Shown: positions 63,168 through 64,000 of the stretch, piece after piece | How the letters are laid out: each line of letters starts with the position of its first letter | How positions within the stretch are numbered: position 1 is the first letter of the stretch | Source: Hericium rajendrae | Lineage: Eukaryota; Basidiomycota; Agaricomycetes; Russulales; Hericiaceae | Assembly (NCBI GenBank): GCA_033439255.1 | Contig: CM065890.1 | Coordinates: 558,001 to 622,000, forward strand | DNA length: 64,000 nt | Reading direction: 5' to 3' | Translations under genes and position numbers: made by a program | Notes under the pieces: model-generated | What the model saw: only the letters and a program-made list of their open reading frames with translations | What the model was told of the DNA's origin: nothing | Databases searched by the model: none

Positions 63168-63887
63168 GAGCCGAGGTGGTCCCAGTAGTAACTAAGTCCT
63201 CTGCTATAGCAGTACATAAAAATGTCTTTATGGGCTGGATAGTATCTTCACTAGAATAGTAGTATGAAAGTAACTATCTTAGTCAGCCTGAAATTAAAAA
63301 TTTCGAAAAGTGTGTGTAACAATGATTGAACCTTGAACCTTATGTTAAGGTAACTTTAACCACTACACTAAATGGCCATGTTGTTTTTGTAAATCTAGTT
63401 ATATTTATACTCAATTCACTTTAACTTTTTATCATTTTCAAAACAAGAAAATATGTTCCCTGCCAACCTACCAACCCCAACCCAACCACCAACCTCAACC
63501 AACTCAACCCAGCCCAACCTCAACTCCAACTCAACCCATCCCAACCTCAACCAAGTGACCTCAAATAAGGCTTTGCTGAAACAATGTTAATTCCTATGTG
63601 GTGTAATGGTTAATTGAAAAAAATTCGAAAAAATTTTCAATAGGTTGTAGGTTCAACTCCTGTTGTGATCAATTTATTTTCGTTACTATTTACTGCTAAA
63701 GTTACTTTAGTTACTTTGATGTTATTATCTTTATAATAGAAGAAAGTTACTATATAGTTACTTTAGTACTACTATCTGTAGTTACTATATTATGGCTATT
63801 CTAGTGAAGATACTATCCAACCCATAAAGACATTTTTATGTACTGCTATAGTAGAGGACTTAGTTACTACAAGGACCACTACAGTTG
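63168..63887. mobile_element. 720-bp MITE with tRNA-like sequences
   Basis: Flanked by GGACCAC (63161-63167 and 63888-63894). The inverted ends of roughly 80 bp contain GTAGTAACTAAGTCCTC, CTGCTATAGCAGTACAT and AAAATGTCTTTATGGG. The AT-rich interior has tRNA-like words (GTGTAGTGGTTAAAG on the - strand near 63360; GTGTAATGGTTAA with GGTTCAACTCC near 63600-63660) and a CAACC microsatellite. Confidence 0.85.
63460..63560. repeat. CAACC-type microsatellite
   Basis: Irregular pentamer array (CCAACCTCAACC, CAACCCAACC) inside the 720-bp MITE, all pyrimidine/A on the + strand. Confidence 0.75.
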
Positions 63888-64000
63888 GGACCACTTCCTG
63901 TCCGAGGCCGCCCGCGCGTCCGGGAAAGTCCGCCGTTGGCTCGACTGGGGTTGGTACCTCATGCCGTCGCTGAAGCGCGAGTGGCTCGATTCCCTGGAGC

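Larger units (their letters stand above)
61679..64000 (-). mobile_element. Gypsy-4 copy 2 (runs off the window)
   Basis: LTR, polypurine tract (62689-62703, CAGTTAGAGGGAGAA on the - strand) and the start of antisense gene 1, in the same arrangement as copy 1. Continues past 64000. Confidence 0.65.
62886..64000 (+). pseudogene. Antisense gene 1 of Gypsy-4, copy 2, split by a MITE
   Basis: Exon 62886-63038 (MNTFLDQVFRQKVTWLLAER), intron 63039-63095 (GTACGT, TGCTAATTC, TCCAG; 57 nt), then exon 63096-63167 to ...VTQMSDH. A 720-bp MITE interrupts it, and the frame resumes after 63894 with FLSEAARASGKVRRWLDWGW up to the window end. Apart from the MITE the frame is open. Differences from copy 1 are mostly CpG transitions. 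Confidence 0.7.

Noticed and set aside
1-64000. Repeat-induced point mutation of the Neurospora type.
   Set aside because: The substitutions I could compare fall mainly on CpG, and several pol frames have only one or two stops; classical RIP would give dense CpA-context changes.
1-64000. Centromere.
   Set aside because: Clustered chromodomain elements fit, but no centromere-specific evidence can be read from sequence alone.

Overview
The window looks like a transposon graveyard from a filamentous basidiomycete, most likely an Agaricomycete. The evidence is 50-60 nt GT-AG introns, a DUF6589-type gene (a family expanded in Agaricomycetes), several Ty3/Gypsy families including a Tf1/sushi-like chromovirus, and heavy C-to-T decay at CpG. 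No bacterial features, rRNA genes or CRISPR arrays were seen. The only recognisable host-type gene is the broken DUF6589 gene; nearly everything else is mobile DNA. Family names Gypsy-1 to Gypsy-4 are mine.

Layout. 1-6280 is the 3' part of a Gypsy-1 element (copy A, + strand), ending in a 423-bp LTR. 6281-32796 is one DUF6589 gene split by two insertions. A 2.8-kb terminal-inverted-repeat (TIR) element sits at 7191-10015. A Gypsy-1 element (copy D, - strand) occupies 10094-31087 and is flanked by a perfect GACGG duplication. Inside D lies Gypsy-2 (13977-27856, - strand, GAGTG duplication). One LTR of Gypsy-2 is split by a second TIR element (24767-27749), which itself holds a 155-bp MITE. This gives four insertion levels inside one gene, and removing the insertions restores the reading frame.

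32797-41690 is a minus-sense LTR element (Gypsy-4). Between the remains of its integrase and its LTR it carries two intron-containing genes on the opposite strand. Its LTR is split by a 3.35-kb long-TIR element (33439-36788). About 41.7-51.59 kb is Gypsy-3 (+ strand), split in pol by a related 3.7-kb long-TIR element (46244-49988). 51592-61678 is a Gypsy-1 tandem, LTR-B-LTR-C, inserted in the Gypsy-3 integrase. Copy C carries an 868-bp foldback element and is cut off by a second Gypsy-4 copy (61679-64000), whose antisense gene is split by a 720-bp MITE.

How the parts work. The Gypsy elements encode Gag and a protease/reverse transcriptase/RNase H/integrase polyprotein. In Gypsy-1 and Gypsy-2, pol lies in the -1 frame and follows a recognisable slippery heptamer. 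Gypsy-1 also shows the layout of Tf1-type self-priming: ten bases at the predicted mRNA start are complementary to the primer-binding site. Every pol copy seen here is inactivated. Many of the lesions are CGA-to-TGA changes, as expected from decay of methylated CpG.
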